This document shows, in pieces, positions 46,891-60,000 of a DNA stretch of 64,000 bases. This DNA comes from Coprinopsis marcescibilis (taxonomy: Eukaryota > Basidiomycota > Agaricomycetes > Agaricales > Psathyrellaceae): positions 372,001 to 436,000 of the forward strand of contig ML210147.1 of assembly GCA_004369085.1 (NCBI GenBank), given 5' to 3'. Each line of letters starts with the position of its first letter. The first letter of the stretch is position 1. Position numbers and translations under genes: made by a program. The notes under the pieces were generated by a model. It was not told the origin of the DNA and did no database searches. It worked only from the letters and a program-made list of their open reading frames with translations.

Positions 46891-49800
46891 ATGGCTACCC
46901 GACGCCCAGCGTCATCGCGGGCCCGCATGCCCCCTCCATCGTCGTCGACAACGACAAACCAACCAAGGGCTCGCTCGGTGATGGCAAGACCAGCCTCTCA
47001 ACAAACTTTGGCATCGAGCACAGACTTGACCGACTCGTCATCAAGTCGAAACCAGAAGGATGAAGGCGGAACCAACATCCAGGTCGTCATTCGCTGTCGC
47101 CGTAGATCTGGACGGGAAATGCAAGAGGGGTCTCCAATGATTGTGACATCGGATGGAGCGAAGAGTAAAGAAATATCGATTGAAACCGGAGCGCCAGTCT
47201 CAAGCTTAGGGGTGGTGACCTTACCTCCTACAAGAACCTACCCATTCGACCTCGTTTTCGGACCAGAAGCAGATCAAGCGATGATATACCACGATGTTGT
47301 CAGTCCTATGCTGGAACAAGTCCTTCAAGGTTACAACTGCACCCTTTTCGCATATGGTCAGACTGGAACAGGAAAAACGTGCGCCACACTAATGCTCTTC
47401 AGCACAAATCTCACTTAATTGACGAACCTTGAACAGATACACAATGCAGGGTGATCTCACTCGAACACCTATGGGCAATCCTTCATCCAACGCTGGAATG
47501 ATTCCTCGGGTCCTCTTCCGCCTTTTCCACCAACTCGAATCATCGGCCTCCGACTTTAGCGTTAAAGTCTCATATGTCGAGCTATACAACGAAGAACTTC
47601 GCGATCTGTTGGCCAGCGACTTCTCCGCTCCAAATGGATCCACACAACCGATGGGCATGGCGGGCAAGGATAAGTCAGGCGAAGGGGGACTGAAAATATT
47701 CGATGACGCCAGCAAACGTGGTGGCATTTTCATCCAGGGATTGGAGGAAATTGCTGTCAAGGACTCGAGGGATGCTCTCGCACTATTGGTCAAGGGCAGC
47801 GAACGCAGACAGATTGCTGCCACCAACTTCAACGAACATTCCAGCAGATCCCACTCGGTCTTCTCGATTACTGTGCATACCAAGGATGTTTCGTTCGGCG
47901 AAGATCTCCTCAAGACAGGGAAGCTACATCTTGTTGATTTGGCCGGTTCCGAGAACATTGGTCGTTCAGGAGCCGAAAATAAGCGCGCCAGGGAGGCAGG
48001 TATGATTAACCAAAGTCTGCTGACTTTGGGACGAGTTATAAATGCCCTGGTTGATAAAGCTCAACACGTCCCCTATCGGTATGGAATCAACCCCGTTCTC
48101 TGTCGAAGATACTGATGATCTCACTGCAGTGAATCAAAGCTGACACGTTTACTCCAAGACTCCCTTGGAGGACGAACAAAGACGTGCATCATTGCAACCA
48201 TTTCGCCCGCTCGATCAAACATGGAAGAAACCCTTTCCACCCTCGACTACGCACTTCGCGCAAAGTCCATTCGCAACAAACCAGAGGTCAACCAGAGAAT
48301 GACCCGCAACGCCCTTTTGAAGGAATACGTCGCTGAGATCGATCGGTTAAAGGCCGATCTCCTTGCAGCACGAGAAAAGAATGGCATCTTCTTTTCTGAA
48401 GAGTCTTGGAAACAGCAAGAAGTTGAGAAAGAGATGCATCGGACTGAACTCACGGAAGCGAAGAAGCAAGTGGAGATCGTCGAGGGGCAATTGCGGGGTG
48501 TACGAGAGGAATACGATCAAAGTATTGGTCTGCTAATGCAGCGAGACGATGAGCTGAAGCAGACAAAAGCTCAGCTCGGCGAAACTCAGGAGAAGCTGGT
48601 TCAGAGAGAACAGGACCTCCGAACGGTGAAGACCGCCCACCAGGAAGAGGAGGTTGTGCGCAAGGCATACCAGGACTCTGAGAAGCATCTCAACGGAGTC
48701 GCCACCAGCCTGAAAACGACGGTAGCTCAGAGCACCCGTGATGCTGACGCTGCATATGCCAAACTTGGTCAGTTACCTTTTCTGCAGTCAATGTCCTTCT
48801 GCTTATCTTGACACCAGAGAGAAAATCTGCTGTTTTTGCCACCAACAAGCGAATTGTCGCAAAGCATGGGAAGGAGATTGTCACGTCGTCCAAAGACCTA
48901 GCATCGTCGATAGACGAGTACGTGACGGCTACATCCTCCATTCACCAGGAAATCGAGATGCGGGCGGAAGAGCTTCGGGGTTCGGAGGGCGATCAGTTGC
49001 AGACGAACACTCAGGCACTCGAGCAGAGAACCGAGACCAATCGACAACTGTTCGCTGGAATTAGGAAGGACGACGAAACCGATACCAGGCTTTTCTCCGC
49101 ATTGGAGGCGGACCTGAAGAAGGCTCATTCAATGTTCGAAACACAGCTGACTACCTGGAAAACGACCGTACAAAGTACCCTCAAAATTTCCCGTGCGCAA
49201 ATAGATACAGATGTCAAGTCGCATAACACTGCCGTCGAAAGGTCTGTGGACGCCCTGCAAGCCGCTCTGGATGGTATCGTTCACCAAGCTAAGAGTTACC
49301 TCGCTGAACAGCGACAGATTCTTGCGAAAATGAAGGAAAATTCGAACGTTCAAGCAGCGTCAGAACTCGCGCGCTTGAAGCAGGAGAACGAGTGGTTAAC
49401 CAAGATGGTAGATGATGAGCGGAGAAAGGCAAACGCATCCAAAGACGATCTTATACACCGGGTCTCTGGTTTGCTTGGCACCTTCCTCCAGGAACGCGAC
49501 ACATCCCTCCGGAACGCAGTGCAAGATATTCAGCAGAAGCACGACGTCCAAGCGGAGTCGACCAAGACACACTTTACACAACGGGAAGAACAACTGACAA
49601 ACGCTGGAGAGAAGATGAAATTGTTCGAGACTTCTTTGCAACAAGGTTCGCGAGAAGGCAAACGCAAACGTGAGACGGTCGGAGAGGTAAGGATCCATCT
49701 ATATTTGCTCGCCATTGCTGACACTGGTTGCAGGCGTTGAAGAGTGCCAAGGACATGATCGACACGCGAATCGGAGAGTTTGAGGCGTCAACATCCAAAG

Positions 49801-50559
49801 GAATCGAAGATTACTCTGGGAACGCTTACAAGCTGCAGCAAGGATATGTTACCTCTGTTTCATCTAGTAAGTATATCCATCCCTCTGTCTTGAACCTATC
49901 TAACTTTGCTTTCATTTCAAGGCTTGGAAGAGCATACCCGGATCAAACGAGCCAGGATAGAAAAAACAGACGCTTTGCAATCGGGTTTGGAGTCAGACCA
50001 CGAACTTGTGGAAGCGACGCTTTCCACTACCTATCAGAACGTGGACGAATTCACATCTTTTGTCATTGCTGATGTTAGTCCTTTCTTTATCGCCAAACTT
50101 TCGCTGTCTGACATCATGGTTTAGGTTCGCGAACTCGAGGAGCTTGCCAGCAAGCATCAATCAACTTCTCGCGAGACACTCGACTGCCTGCAGACCACTG
50201 CAACTACGATCTTGGAAAAGGGCACCAAGGAGGACCAAGTAACCGGAGAGACACCGCAGAAACGTCAATGGCAATACGCTGATACGTGGCCACTGGTTCC
50301 AGGCAGGGAGAAGGTCCTGGATGAGTGGCGAATTCGTCAAGGCATGCAGTCAGGGATCAAGGTACCAGAGCCCCTGAAACCTCGACCAGAGGAAGAGATA
50401 GAGAATTCAGATCCTCAGGTGCCGGTAGAGAGAGACATCCCTACGCCAGTGTCAGACCCGCCAGTCAAGAAACGAGAAAGTAGAGAGATTAGGAACCCTT
50501 TTGCAGTCGACACATTGGCAGAGTCAAGAAAACGTAATGTGTCGACACGGCGGAGATGA
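46891..50559 (+). CDS. Kinesin-5 (BimC/Cin8/Eg5 type)
   Basis: Seven exons (46891-47378, 47437-48078, 48130-48767, 48818-49686, 49734-49866, 49922-50073, 50125-50559) sum to 3357 nt (1118 residues). Kinesin-5 is the tetrameric motor that slides antiparallel microtubules apart to build the bipolar spindle. A disordered N-terminal extension ([19 protein letters not shown]) precedes the motor, which opens [12 protein letters not shown] and has the phosphate loop GQTGTGKT, switch [12 protein letters not shown], switch [32 protein letters not shown] and [19 protein letters not shown] coiled-coil stalk of about 550 residues follows. The tail includes [21 protein letters not shown], equivalent to the BimC box area, a Cdk-type site being likely, and ends STRRR. 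Confidence 0.95.
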
Positions 50560-50843
50560 CAGCAGAGGGGTTGATACATTGACGCTTTAGTTAGCACTGG
50601 ATTCCATATTCTATTCACATTCTTATGCAATACTTTTCTGGGTTCTTAATGTAGGACACTGCTACTGTACTACCATCTCTCAGAACACACATTTTCAGCT
50701 TTGGAAGGAGTTTGCCCCTGACTGTTAGGAAAGCTGTGAAACTTACGTCAGAGTACTCCCACGATTGGACATCGCGCAGCTGCTGGAGCACAACGCCGAG
50801 TGAAGGTTCATCACTGCATTCCACGTTCAACTCATATACAACC

Positions 50844-51404
50844 ATGGCGGCAGGCCTCAGAAGTAAGTACTGTCGTTCCACACACACTGGAATATGTGCT
50901 CAATAAGCCTGTAACAGCGGTTATTCTCCTCTCCTTTGTCCTCGCAGTCGGATTTCTCTTGATCATTCTCTCCTGTGCTTTGTGGCAGAATTGGCTGCCG
51001 CTCCTTGTTGGTTCGTATACGTCTACCTTTGTCCTTTGATACATGTACTAAGACTGCTCGTTAGCCCTTACATTTGTCATTGCGCCCCTCCCGAACGCCA
51101 TATTCGCTCATTGCGGAAGTGATGAATTCTCGTCTAGCTACGAGACGAGCTCTGGTGCTGTTGACTTTGGCCGGTTCATTACTGCCCTGATCGTTGTCAC
51201 CGGATTCGCCCTCCCCATTATACTCACACATTCTGAAATCATCGACCCGAGGGCATGCGCAATGTCCATAGCAGGAGGAGGGTGTGTCACAGCGTCTCCA
51301 TCTACCCCGTCAACAATTCACACTAACATGTTCGCAGGCTCGTCTACGGAACCATATTGGCATACTCGGCCGCTTTCAAGCAAGAGGACTCTGACTACGA
51401 TTAA
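50844..51404 (+). CDS. VPS55: Vps55/LEPROT family endosomal sorting protein
   Basis: Exons 50844-50862, 50918-51010, 51065-51281 and 51338-51404 sum to 396 nt (131 residues). Vps55 acts with Vps68 in traffic from late endosome to vacuole. The protein has four predicted membrane helices: VILLSFVLAVGFLLIILSCA, LPLLVALTFVIAPLPNAIF, FGRFITALIVVTGFALPIIL and the MSIAGGGLVYGTILAYSAAF segment. Loops carry WQNWLP, HCGSDEFSSSYE and THSEIIDPRAC, all family landmarks. It ends KQEDSDYD. The first exon encodes only six and a third codons. The gene is convergent with Trs120 and 285 bp downstream of kinesin-5. Confidence 0.95.
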
Positions 51405-51521
51405 TCATTTCACTGCTGTATTTTTTACCGTCGCAGTTTGTGTTTCAATCCCAGTTGTATTCTATTCGCGTGCTCACAAGGAACCCTGTATATTTACAAC
51501 GATGTTCAATCTAATATCGCT

Positions 51522-54500
51522 TCACTGTACAGTTGCCGCCAACGTGGACCTTGCTGTCCGAGCGTCTATATGTGTTATGCCGAACGGCCGCACTTGTGCA
51601 GATATCTCGAACTTGCCTCGCGAGAGGAAGCATAGGCCGATGGGCAGGTTAACGCTTTCGCCAGGCTCCAAACGGCCAACCGGAATGTCGTTGAGAATGC
51701 CTTCATAGACGATTGACTCGTTTGGGGTCATCTCCAAGTCCAAGGTATACACCGTTGGGGAACCTTGAAGGAGCAGAAAATGAGCGGGGAACATGAAAGT
51801 GCCGCAAATGTCTTACTTGAAACGTTTTGCACAGATACGACCAACGAGACAAACTCATTCGAGCTTGGTTTGTAGGTTCCGCCATCCTTGGGTATTGGCT
51901 CTTCCTCCTCCTGCGATGCTAATGTCATCTGAATCTCCGCAGCCTCCAAACGAAGCGTTTCGAGCATGTACAATGTCATCCGTTGAGATCGAAGGGACAA
52001 TTCACCCGAACGGATGCCTCCTGTCTATGTAAGAAAGTCAATCAACGATTGTGGCTCGAACAACCAGAAGTGACGCACCTCTTGCCAGTACCCTTTGACA
52101 GTTTTGAGCAACTCTTCTCGATACCAGAACAACTCTCGCTGGAGCTTTTGCTCGCTGTCCGTGAGGTCAGATTTGGTGACAACGAATTGCCGGTCAGATA
52201 ACGTAGGCACGGGCTGGTTTATAACATTGTCAGGAAGTACTATCTTCTTTATGGGCAGGACAATCCTAGATGTAATGTTAATGATCGAATTCGACTGTAA
52301 CAAAGAGTATACGAACCTCGACATTGATCCGGGCGGTATCGTTGTCAGCGTTGAAGCTGCAGGTTTCCCTGCGGATACGACGTCAGCTTTAGCCATCCAA
52401 AGGCGTTTAAATTCCCTACCATCCTTCATCCGAGAGAACGTTACATCAAACGGCAAGCCATACGCGTTCCGGACTTCGATGGAAAACAGACACCAGCCCC
52501 AATTCTCCTCAAGGACCAGTCCCTTTCTCTTTCCTTCAATCAACCGGTCCTGGAATTCCTGATTGTCGACGTAGGAGGGAAACGGAAGTATGTCCATCTC
52601 ATGACACTCCAGCATATGGTACACAGTCACAGAAAGCGGGTACGAGAGTTGCCGAATGTGGAACACCTCCGCCGACTCTTGTTCTTCCCTCTCTATGCAA
52701 GAATACGAGAGGTGGATCGTTCCGTGCGTGCTACGAAGGTTCCTTCAGACCAAAAGTTCGTATTCCGGAAGAGAAAGTAAACTCACCAACCGACCTTGCC
52801 AAAACACTGAACATTTAGCGTCAGGTTTTGGTTGGGTGCAATCGTCTTGCCCTCGCTCGAGTCCCAGGAAAAGACGGGTGAGTTGATAAGGCTGTACTCC
52901 GTCTCATAGGTCTCGAAGACAGACAGGTTTCCTTCCTGTAACGACTGTTGAGCGGGGGAAATGGTGGAATCATCAAATGCGAGGCGCAAAAAGTCCACAG
53001 GATGATCGGAGATGTTCTCGATGGTAAGCCGTATTGAAGATCTGGTGTGCAAGTCAGATCAACGGTTGTATACGAGGGATAGGAAGGTAGTAGTTGCTAC
53101 CTTTCACCGTCATAAAGCATAAGTGCACCATGCGTGATGGTAGTTCGGCGGATTCTGAGTAGGGGCTGATCCAGAACGACCTTGCACTCCAAGAATTTGA
53201 AGGATATTGTCGGAGCAATAGGGCTTTCTGCAGAGGAAGATGGAAGTCGACTCTGGCGGCGCTTGGCCTTTTCCCAAGGGAAACAATCCAATCCCGAGTA
53301 CTTGTACCTGCCGAACTCGCAGGCAAGAGACTGCCGCTTCTTCATCAAACGATCGACTTCCTGTTCGGTATTTAGAGGTAGGATATACTCCTTCGCCACT
53401 CCACCCGGAGCTCGGACAATACATCCCCGAATAGTGAGGATTCCCGTCTCTACTGGAATTCCAGACAGAATAACCTCGCATGTTGAAAGAGGAGGTACCA
53501 TGTATTTGATGGGCTGAGTGTTGAATTTGACGCCAGATGTGCTGTAAACAGTGTGAGCTATCTGGAGACATGCATGTCCACTTTGATTGACTACCTCAAT
53601 GAAAGTTCTTCCAGCTCGAGATCAAAGACGTAGGGGTTCTGCAGCATGACCAAGAATTCGAGCGGTTCATGCCGTACCACTACAGATGGACCCTGTGACC
53701 AGATGAGTAAAGGTTGCCATGAAGTTATAAATGTCAAGTACCTTGCCTGATTGCACTCTTCTGGGATTGTATAGGAATGGGTCGGTCTTGCCTTGAAGTA
53801 TCAGAGGAACTGCATTCCCCTGGGACTGCAGCATACTCCTTGGCTTCTCTATTGGTACACGAATCGGAGGAAGTCTAGGTAGACTTCAGCAACCAAAAAA
53901 GTGGAGTAAAGCAGACAGTTACGGTGTAAGAGCGATGTTTATCACTGGTCTTCCTGACCAATATTCGGTACTTCGGTGGTCACCTCGTCGAACTGCAGTC
54001 TGGAGAGCATCCGTCGCTCTTGACTGCAACCGGCGTTGATCGTCGGAGTCCAACACGGCCCGCAGTGTCTTCAGGGAGGACAATGCGAACTGTGCAACTG
54101 CGGGGTAATCTGCGGTGGTGTGGTGTCAACGACGGGTAGAACCGTACAGGATAGATAGATCACTGACCAGGTAAGGCTTCTGCGACGGCGACAGCCTCCC
54201 GGATTATTCCAACTTGTAACTCTGACCAGCCACAAGGTTCTTGAAAGATGGCACTTTCTTCTTCGTCATACTGTTTGAAAAGCAGGGAATCTGGGATAGA
54301 CGGTCGTTCGTTATCCACCGGGTCCAGCAATTGCACCGCATCGAGGTCCAGCCCCATGGTTTTGCAGGCGTGTTTGAGCACTGCCAGAATACCGTCGTTT
54401 CCCTGCGAACTCTCACTAAGCCTGATGCCAACCGTGGCGAAATTTGTTGTTGGCGCTGGGGTCATGTTATGGATTCCAAGTCCGCTGGGAAGGCCGGTTG

Positions 54501-56287
54501 GTTGGGACATTCCATCCTCTTCCCGTCCGCACACGATTAAATCAAGGATACAGCCCAATACCTCTCGAAGTATAAATGCCTCCTTCCGTTTGTACCCAAT
54601 CGCCGAGTACAAGCTCGCCAAAGACTCGAGTACGGATATTCTTTCCCGTGAACCTAAGTGCATCAGCCAGGGACCATGTAATTGGGCGAGTACGGAGGCG
54701 ATGGAAGCTCTGGGGATACCGGAAGTAAACGATAATCTTTCTAGTGTGTCGCGGTCGATGTTCGATGGATTGGCGAGGGTTGGAGGGACATATGGTTTAG
54801 GACCGGGATGGAGCATGGCAGTGAACGCCAATGGTCCCCAGCCCTTGGCAGACCAAACTGCGTACAAGAGGTTGGCATGACGTAGCACGCAGGAGCAGTA
54901 TAGGTAGGTCATCAAGGAATATGCCTGTTCCCCACCGTCGAAAGAGGCGGGTTTGTGGTATAGGACCATTGCTTGCGCTAGCTTGTCAGCGACCGGAATC
55001 CATTGCTCTCTTGCAGCAGCCGCGGATTGTTGCTGCACACATGACGGTCAGTTTCTTGCGAATAGATGGGTTAATAAACTGACTGACTAGGCCCTGTCCT
55101 GAAGACCACGAATCTATTATCGCAATGGTTGCCAACCCTTCCAGCGCCGATGCCTGCCATATGGGATCCGAAGAGGATTGAAAAAGTTGGATGGATTTCG
55201 TATACCTATCGATCTAGTCAGATACTAGCTCCTGTTGAAACGGATGATATGCCATTTTACCAAGTACTCGCATCCTCTGTACGACCGGCAAGAAGGTAAA
55301 AGTCCCCAAGCATCTTATAGAATCGTCCATAAGGCGAGCTCATCCCAAATGGAACAGCGCTTGCGCGTTTCTTCTGAGCAGCAAGCCCCAAAGAACTCCG
55401 GCGAAATGGCTCCATGGCCATCGAGTTACGTTTCATCAGAGGTGTTGGACCCAATGAAAAGTTTCTAGATGGTAGATCTGGTTGGCTGTTGTGCGAAGGC
55501 ATTTGAGATGTAATATCCGTCTTGGATGACGGCTCCAGGGGAGATGGTATGTCGGCCAGGGGCGGTAGGACGGATAGCAGTGTCGCATTGAGATATTCAT
55601 TACCTAGCGGGCTTTCCAACGCGTCGGCCTAGTACAGAAGCATCAAGATCTTACACCTCACCATGATTGCACATATCACTTACTACGGTACCAAACTGCT
55701 TCAGAACCTGAGAGCATATGTCGGCCAGAAGGGTTCCAAGGTATATTCTCTTGTTCCCCATCAAACTTGGTATCACCGAAACATTTGCAAACGACTCGGT
55801 GGAACTGCTGCTTTCGCCTTCCTCGAAGATGAAGAGATGCTTAGCCAGTGGAAACATCGAGTCGCCCAGAAATATGTCGCTTAAGGATGCCTTGAATTGG
55901 GCATATAGCGAAGAAGGGGGTTCATCCTGAGCACAGGAGGCGACACCAATGACGGCGAGGGGGAAGTGTGATGGACGCAGCAAAGACAGAGGCATATGGG
56001 AATGAGGAGGTGGATGTGTAGGAAATCGAATATGCAGCTGACCCGACGCTAGTGGTGAAGGCATAAACTTGCTTGCTATACGACATTGAATCAGCTAGAC
56101 ACCCCGCGATTCGAGTAGATAACTCACACTTGTCGTCCTTTGAATCTGCAGGGATGTCGCCCAGCCTGATAGTTTCGAAGCTCCTAATGTCAGCGGCATA
56201 GCTCTGGAACGCAGCCTGCGGTGTGGCGCCCACAGGCAGGAGAAGGATTTGTATGTGGGCCAACGACGCGAAAGTATTGATGTCCAT
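51522..56287 (-). CDS. TRS120: TRAPPII complex subunit Trs120 / TRAPPC9
   Basis: Trs120 is a TRAPPII-specific subunit that supports Rab11/Ypt31 activation at the trans-Golgi. The ATG at 56287 gives MDINTFASLAHIQILLLPVG, then ADIRSFETIRLGDIPADSKD and, in the next exon, HIRFPTHPPPHSHMPLSLLRPSHFPLAVIGV, a good match to the family N-terminus. The middle is helical (KLAQAMVLYHKPASFDGGE, LLYAVWSAKGWGPLAFTAML, LHGPWLMHLGSRERISVLESLASLYSAIGYKRKEAFILREV). The C-terminal half is beta-rich with Ig-like segments such as SSIRLTIENISDHPVDFLRL and SVTVYHMLECHEMDILPF, ending ARSTLAATVQ at 51522. Several introns; total length about 1,400 residues. Exon borders are partly approximate. Confidence 0.9.
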
Positions 56288-56600
56288 CGCCTGCTGCCCA
56301 GAGAACTGCCGAATATGAATCGCGGAACGGAACACTTTAGAAATACAACGTACAGGTTCTAGGTTCCCTAATTTACAGAATCAAGGATATCATGTATCAC
56401 CGTCCTTCCTGAATTCTTGCAAAACGACAAATATCCAGTTTGCTGATGATCACTGTTGGTCGCTGGTCACCAAGCCAAGAAAGAGCGCGGGGTCATCGTC
56501 CCTCCCGATTGGGCAACGACTTCTCACGCTCATGACACGGCGTCAGTCGACGTTGCAGACATCTGTAACTTGCACTTTGGACAACCTTCATCGAATCAAA
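56288..56600. promoter_or_regulatory. Divergent promoter TRS120 / DPM2
   Basis: The 313 bp separate divergent starts of two genes of the secretory pathway. No repeat or TATA box stands out. It must also contain both 5' leaders. Confidence 0.35.
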
Positions 56601-56966
56601 ATGGTCAGTAAACAGTCTAATCCATACAACTTTAGTCTTGATTGTTCTTTGCAGGCTGTATCTGATAAAGCTTTGGGTGGAGTAATGCTGGTCGCAGCAG
56701 CAACAGTATTCATTTATTACACAATCTGGGCTCTCCTCCTGGTAAGTGGTTCGTAGCCGAGCGTCATCATGCAGCTCACCGCTTTCAAGCCCTTCCTCGA
56801 GGATACAAATATTCTTCACGGCTTCTTCCCAGCCAGAGAGTGGGCAGTTCGACTTCCAGCCTTTATCCTTGTCGTCGGAGTCACCGCGATCGGCCTCTTC
56901 ATTGGATCGACAATAATGAAGGAAAGGCAGCGGAAAGCCCAAAAGGCCCGACTACGCACAGCATAA
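56601..56966 (+). CDS. DPM2: Dolichol-phosphate mannose synthase subunit Dpm2
   Basis: Exons 56601-56603, 56655-56741 and 56790-56966 sum to 267 nt (88 residues). Dpm2 is a small ER membrane protein that stabilises the Dpm1/Dpm3 synthase making dolichol-P-mannose, the donor for O-mannosylation, N-glycan and GPI assembly. The protein reads MAVSDKALGGVMLVAAATVFIYYTIWALLLPF, two helices in all, with EDTNILHGFFPAREWAVRLPAF and a second helix VVGVTAIGLFIGSTIM, ending in a basic tail (KERQRKAQKARLRTA). The sequence matches the family from GGVMLVAAATVF to the tail. The start codon appears alone in exon 1, directly followed by a gtcagt donor. Divergent from Trs120. Confidence 0.9.
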
Positions 56967-57028
56967 CCAGTTGTTATTTCCGATTCCACAATATACCCAA
57001 TGACACAAATTACACCCCGAGTCTAAAA

Positions 57029-60000
57029 CTATCCCATATAACGCTCGACGTATGCTAAGCTACCCGGGCGTCCTCCGAAATCGACGCGCTTCGTTCCATC
57101 CGCCATTCTCAGCTTCTCGGTGGCTATCAACTCTCTCGCAATCTGCGGAACGATGCTCTCGAGAGTGGCATCCTGCGTCGTTTCCACCATCCGACGAGCA
57201 CCACGAAGCTGGGAACGGTTAGCAATGCCCGGAAGGCCAGAATACAGAAATTCTCACCCTTGATTGCGACGTATCACCGTTCGCAGCCTTCAAACGATTT
57301 ATTACTTCCGTACGGCTCACCAAATCCAGTGCGATAGGTGTCTGAAGCGTCCGAAGGAACGTAAACAACTCTGTGACAGACTTGCTTGCAAGAACCATCA
57401 ATGTCTGGAAGCGTTGTTGAGCTTCAATCCAAGGTTATACATGGGAAGAAACTCGTACCGAAGACAATCCCGCTCGAGCATCGCTCTCAAGTGCAGTCAA
57501 AACATTCTCGAACACAGGCCACAGAGCGTTCCACACCCGAATGATTGGTCCGTCTCCAAGGCCAAGTTCTGCGGATGTTTCCTTTGCTACCATTAGCCAT
57601 ATCTTGATTGCAATGTAGGCGTGGTTCAGATCTGTCGTCGCGGATTCTGCATTAAGATTACACTGTGCGTATGGTCGCATCGTCGACGTGTATGTGTGTA
57701 TGAAGCTGGGCAGATGCTGGAAAAGGATGGCAGGCCATTTCCTGTTCGTTTCTTTTAACGCAGCGATACTGAGAACAATCCAAGATCGCACGCCGTTGAC
57801 GAGTTGGTATGTAACCTATGCATTGATCAGAAAAATGTACTGCGAAATTTGAAATGCATTACCTCGACTTCTTGTTGGGCCCCTCGTTTGGTGATGGGGT
57901 CCTGCTCAAGAGTATACATAATCACCCTGGCCACAGAAATAGAAACATTGAAATCCATATGCCCTGCTGACCACGACTGGTTATCCAGGAAATATGACGC
58001 ATTCTCCACCATGTTTGCCATTAGCAATTTGAACCGTGCCTCGTCATCGTCAGGTAAAATTGGACTATCGTTGCTCATCAAGCACTGGTAGTAGTTTGGT
58101 AAGAGGAAGTCCGTAGAATGTATGTGAATATGGCTAACCTGAATCGTTGCATTCAGCGTAGACGCATGCACTCGTAATTTCATGCGCAGAGCGTCTGACA
58201 TGATCTCCAGCATTGTTGTGACGACCTTTCCAAGATTAGCAGAAGCTAAGTCCTTAACCTTGGGCTGTGTCGCCTTGACCAATTTGATAAGACATTCGCT
58301 ATTCAAGGAACTCCTGGTCAAGGCAATTCTCAAGGAATTGTCGATGTATGTCAACAAGTCCTTGAACCATTGTCAGTGACCAAATTGTTTCGTGAAATGA
58401 TAATAGATTACCCTGGTGTGCTTGCGGTTGCCCTGTGCCAGGAGGGCTAAGATCAGGACCAGCGGAGAAGAATCGACATTCTCAGCTGAACTATCCGACA
58501 AGCGGCGCATGATGAAAGCCATTTGTTGACCGGTGACTAGTCAAAGTATTGTTAGTCCATGCTCAAATGCAAGTTAGGAAATCCTTACAGATGATGAGAT
58601 CCTGGCTGAAGTTCTCGCTATATAATTCAAAAAACTTGTGCAAGTTGTTAACAACGTTTTGGATGGTATTTGGCTCGCTTTCGGACGCCCGAAGCAGGGT
58701 GTCTCGTAGGATTATGGCGGGCAATGGCTCGGCGAATGGATCTACGACGGCGTCCTGAGACTCGAAAATTTGCTTCATGACGACGAAGAAACTAGGTTTC
58801 ATGGGATGCTGAAAAACAACAGTCAGCTTGGCGTATGGAAAGAGCACTTTAACTCGGTCACCTTGAAGAGAGTAGCGAGGAGCCCAGTTGTAGAATGACT
58901 GCGCAGTGATGTTTTAAACCAATTATTCAACGAGTGTGGCTCCGACTTGCCTTGTAAGGATATTCAGAATCACAGCCCGACCCTGTGTGATTAACGAGTC
59001 TTGGTGGGCGGTGCCATGAGAAGCGACCATTTCCGCAATAATCTCCAGCATTGCACTGCGATGAAACAGAGGGTTAGATTACCTCGCATAGAACCTTCTA
59101 CAAAAATACTTACGGAACAGTGGAACCGATGAAAGCGAAACATCGCTTGAGGAAAGCTTGGATTACCGTCAAGGCCAATTGACGGACTTCGTAGTTAATG
59201 TTGCTAGATACCAGCTCAATGACGCGGCCTACAGTCCGCAGAAGAAGGGGCTGCAATGGCTTTGCAGGGTAAACCTCGAAGTCGTGCTTGTGTAGAATGA
59301 TGTAGAGTGCTTCAAGCATACACTTCAGATTGAGCACCGGTAACGACTCCAATTTGTCCACGGTGTTCACGAGCTTGAGAATAACATCGATGAAGACGTA
59401 GCCGACCAATACGTTCGTCGTCCCGGTTTCCTGTGGTGCTATGGAAAACGACATCTTGATCGTATGAGCCGCATCAATCAAGGGGACAAGATATTCCAGA
59501 CAAGGGGAGGCAATGGCTGGGATATTCATGGCCTCCTCGAAGTGGATATGGAATGCCGACGAATTTTGCATAGGGATGACCTGTACCTGGCTAAAGCCAA
59601 GAATTTTGACCAATTGGACTTTGATCTTCAAAAGGGAGAAAAAGTCGATCTCCATCCCATCAGAGAGAAGGGACATCGCCAACAGTAGGAGTGAGACCTA
59701 AATTTTCCGTGTAAGTGTTCGGGGACGAGGTCTAGCGGACAGTTGATATTGTTACCAGCAGTTCCCCGACATCCGGACTGGAATTCCCCATGCTTTGCAT
59801 CTTTCGGGAATTGTAAATTCCATGATTACTATAGAAGGTATAGGACGCACCTCTGTGGCTGACGATGGTTCGTAGTGGAAATCGGACATTGTCTCTATTA
59901 AGATTTCCCATGCAACCACTGGCGATAAAATCTCAGGGCGAGATAACATGTAGAAAATGGACGAAGATAACTTACAGTTCCAGCCTGGGAAATGAGGACG

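Noticed and set aside
50615..50887. Minus-strand frame whose ATG (50845) overlaps the VPS55 ATG
   Set aside because: A 76-codon reading from 50845 is open, but it has no recognisable motif, and its middle contains a gtaagt without a sensible acceptor. It is more likely the VPS55 leader and the kinesin-5 3' region read backwards.
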